A stretch of 52,249 nt of DNA, from NCBI GenBank assembly GCA_020026275.1, contig JAHHQQ010000015.1, positions 1 through 52,249 of the forward strand. Reading direction: 5' to 3'. Below are positions 50,228 through 52,249 of this stretch, in pieces (positions within the stretch are counted from its first letter, which is position 1; every line of letters starts with the position of its first letter). This DNA comes from Bacteroidales bacterium (GTDB lineage: Bacteria; Bacteroidota; Bacteroidia; Bacteroidales; UBA932). The notes under the pieces were generated by a model, which saw only the letters and a list, made by a program, of their open reading frames with translations, was not told where the DNA came from and did not search any database. A program made the position numbers and the translations under genes.

Positions 50228-52249
50228 ATGACAAAAGAAATTGAAATGAAGAACAATCCATTGTTGGAGATTTCCAGGCTGCCATTTGGCGCCCCTCCTT
50301 TTGATAAGATCCATATAGAACATTACAAGCCGGCTTTTGTGGAGGCCATCGCACGCGCCAAGGAAGAAGTGGCTGCCATTGCGGACAATTCTGCGGAACC
50401 TGATTTTGCCAATACCATTGAGGCATTGGAGTACAGTGGGATGGATCTGACTCGTGTAGAGGGAATTTTCTTCAATCTGCTTGAGGCGGATTCCAATGAG
50501 ACTATGCAGCAGATCGCGGAGGAAGTTTCTCCGATGCTGACAGAACTGAGCCTCTATATATCTCTCAATGTCAAGTTGTTCGAAAGAGTGAAGAAGGTCT
50601 GGTCTGTCAAGGGCGAGTTGGAGCTGGATGTGGAGGAAACCCGTTTGCTGGAAGATACCTACCGGAGTTTCACACGAGGAGGTGCCGGATTGGACGAGGA
50701 GCAGAAAATTGTGTTCGGCAAGTGGTCGGAACAGCTTTCATTGCTTGAATTGAAATTTTCCAACAATGTTCTGGCGGCGACCAACGCATTCAGTATGCTG
50801 CTGGAATCTCCAGATGACCTGGAGGGCCTTCCTCAGTATGTGGTGGAAGCGGCGGCTCATGCTGCCGAGGAGCAGGGAAAGAAGGGATGGCTCTTCACAT
50901 TGCAGGCTCCCAGCTTTTCCCCTTTCATGAAATATAGTGGAAGAAGAGATCTGAGGGAGAAGATGTACATGGCCTATCACAGCCGTTCCGTCGGAGGAGA
51001 CTATGACAATACTCAGGTCATCAAGGACATTGTCCGTTTGCGGACAGATATCGCCCATCTTCTTGGTTATCCGTCCTATGCGGAATATGCCTTGGAGGAA
51101 AGGATGGCCAAGCACCAGAAGACGGTCCAGTTTTTTCTGGATGGCCTGATGGCAGATTCGCTTCCGTTCGCTCAGGAGGAAGTGGCTGAAATAACCGCCT
51201 ATGCCCATGAAAACGGATTTGAGGAAGAACAGCTCGCCCCATGGGATTTTTCCTATTGGGCAGAAAAATACCAGCAGGTCAAATATGACCTGGACGAAGC
51301 CCTGCTCAAACCTTATTTCAAATTGGAGAATTGCATTGATGCGGTGTTGGGACTGGCTTCCCGACTGTATGGCATTTCATTCAATGAAAGGCATGATTTG
51401 CCTGTCTATCATGAGGATGTGAAAGTGTTCGATGTGCAGGACGAGAATGGGGAACACCTTGCCCTGTTCTATGCAGACTTCTTCCCAAGAGCAAGCAAGA
51501 GGGGAGGGGCCTGGATGACGGAATTCATGGGACAATATCAGCAGGACGGGAAGGATTTCAGACCGTTCACCAGCATTGTCACCAATTTCTCCAAGCCGAC
51601 AGGAGAGGTGCCGTCATTGCTTACCCATGGGGAACTGACTACCTTTCTCCATGAGTTCGGACATTCTCTCCATGGTATTCTCTCCAGAGGTCGCTTTCCA
51701 TCCATGTGTGGCACCAACGTGGCAAGGGATTTCGTTGAAATGCCTTCTCAGATTATGGAGAACTGGGGATTTGAACCGGAATTCCTCAATGGTTTTGCAA
51801 AAGATTACCGTACAGGGGAGACCATTCCGTCAGAATACATTGACCGTATTGTCGCTGCCAAGAATTATCTTTCCGGCTATTATCAGGTAAGACAGCTGCA
51901 TTTCGGCATCATTGACATGGCCTGGCATACTTTGGACCAGATGTTCGAGGGAAGTGCCATCGATTTCGAAAACAAGGTGCTGGGGCCTTATCGTGTTCTG
52001 CCGGTTGCACCTGGAACGGCCATCTGTCCTTCTTTCGGCCATATTTTCTCAGGAGGCTATTCTTCTGGATATTATTCCTACAAATGGGCGGAAGTGCTCG
52101 AGGCGGACGCTTTCTCTCTCTTCAAGGAAAAGGGTATCTTCAACAGGGAAGTGGCAGACCGCTTCCGGAGGAATATCTTGGAACGTGGCTCTTCTGACGA
52201 TGAAGCCGTCCTGTATCGTAATTTCCGTGGCCGTGACCCTCGTACCAGT
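50228..52249 (+). CDS. M3-family oligopeptidase (partial, runs off the window)
   Basis: 674 codons are visible and the frame continues past the window edge. The enzyme is a cytosolic-type M3 metallopeptidase (oligopeptidase A / dipeptidyl carboxypeptidase group): zinc motif HEFGH at 475-479 within THGELTTFLHEFGHSLHG, the second ligand in the FVEMPSQIMENW helix, and the substrate-binding PVAPGTAICPSFGHIFSGGYSSGYYSYKWAE block near 600. The N-terminus LEISRLPFGAPPFDKIHIEHYKPAF is the usual start; no signal peptide. The family's size (about 690) means only around 15-20 residues are missing. It degrades small peptides, including signal-peptide remnants, in the cytosol. Confidence 0.93.
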   Translation, partial: MTKEIEMKNNPLLEISRLPFGAPPFDKIHIEHYKPAFVEAIARAKEEVAAIADNSAEPDFANTIEALEYSGMDLTRVEGIFFNLLEADSNETMQQIAEEVSPMLTELSLYISLNVKLFERVKKVWSVKGELELDVEETRLLEDTYRSFTRGGAGLDEEQKIVFGKWSEQLSLLELKFSNNVLAATNAFSMLLESPDDLEGLPQYVVEAAAHAAEEQGKKGWLFTLQAPSFSPFMKYSGRRDLREKMYMAYHSRSVGGDYDNTQVIKDIVRLRTDIAHLLGYPSYAEYALEERMAKHQKTVQFFLDGLMADSLPFAQEEVAEITAYAHENGFEEEQLAPWDFSYWAEKYQQVKYDLDEALLKPYFKLENCIDAVLGLASRLYGISFNERHDLPVYHEDVKVFDVQDENGEHLALFYADFFPRASKRGGAWMTEFMGQYQQDGKDFRPFTSIVTNFSKPTGEVPSLLTHGELTTFLHEFGHSLHGILSRGRFPSMCGTNVARDFVEMPSQIMENWGFEPEFLNGFAKDYRTGETIPSEYIDRIVAAKNYLSGYYQVRQLHFGIIDMAWHTLDQMFEGSAIDFENKVLGPYRVLPVAPGTAICPSFGHIFSGGYSSGYYSYKWAEVLEADAFSLFKEKGIFNREVADRFRRNILERGSSDDEAVLYRNFRGRDPRTS

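Noticed and set aside
1..52249. CRISPR arrays, tRNA genes, complete insertion sequences, prophage
   Set aside because: No regularly spaced repeats, tRNA cloverleaf, transposase motif or phage structural gene was found on reading both strands.

Overview
The window looks like a chromosomal segment of a Bacteroidales bacterium (phylum Bacteroidota), probably gut-associated. The signs are a SusC/SusD pair, a FimA/Mfa-type fimbrial operon, many SPII lipoproteins, a M49 dipeptidyl peptidase III, an Hc1-like mini-histone, and promoters of the Bacteroidota type (TTTG or TTG, about 20 bp, then TAnnTTTG). Shine-Dalgarno sequences are largely absent. UGA is used as an ordinary stop, for example in xerD and ssb. 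Species or genus cannot be fixed from the sequence alone.

Layout. 0-9.4 kb: peroxiredoxin, patatin-like phospholipase, a convergent choloylglycine-hydrolase-type amidase, then a TonB receptor / M48 lipoprotein protease / large RluA-type pseudouridine synthase run, and a fucose-isomerase-like enzyme. 9.4-12 kb: two minus-strand envelope proteins (a lipoprotein and a DUF4855-like protein). 12.1-15.6 kb: de novo NAD synthesis from aspartate in two genes, nadB and a single ORF that fuses NadC to NadA. 15.7-21.4 kb: housekeeping genes (lolC/E-type permease, rbfA, tyrS, tpiA, mini-histone, pth, rplY). 21.4-27.8 kb: divergent clostripain-like and DPP III lipoprotein peptidases, xerD, acyl-ACP thioesterase, DUF805 protein, ybaK. 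28-30.6 kb: an ABC-transporter operon ending with its own YtrA-type GntR regulator. 30.6-32.1 kb: an AT-rich, eroded stretch with a broken gene. 32.1-33.7 kb: tmRNA and pfkA. 33.8-42 kb: a polysaccharide-utilisation-like operon (SusC, SusD, an unknown lipoprotein, a GHL10/DUF187 glycosidase-like lipoprotein). 42.2-49.5 kb: a fimbrial operon led by ssb (ssb, OmpA/TPR lipoprotein, fimbrillin, Mfa2-like anchor, giant DUF4906-like tip protein). 49.8-52.2 kb: a zinc-ribbon protein and an M3 oligopeptidase cut by the window edge.

How the parts work together. NadB makes iminoaspartate; the fusion protein would make quinolinate and convert it to nicotinate mononucleotide on one chain. In the ABC operon, a YtrA-like inverted repeat sits at the predicted transcription start, which suggests autoregulation. 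A near-identical 20-bp stretch (18/20) lies between the -33 and -7 boxes of the susC promoter 11 kb away, so the two loci may share a regulator. The SusC/D operon carries a GHL10 enzyme, a family that includes the peptidoglycan-cleaving DigH of E. coli, so cell-wall glycan is a possible substrate.

Most promising observations: the NadC-NadA fusion, the shared promoter element, two promoters placed so that xerD and the M3 peptidase mRNAs would be leaderless, a PfkA with Asn in place of the usual GGDGS aspartate, and an orphan terminator that may end a small RNA. No CRISPR array, complete insertion sequence, prophage or tRNA gene was seen.
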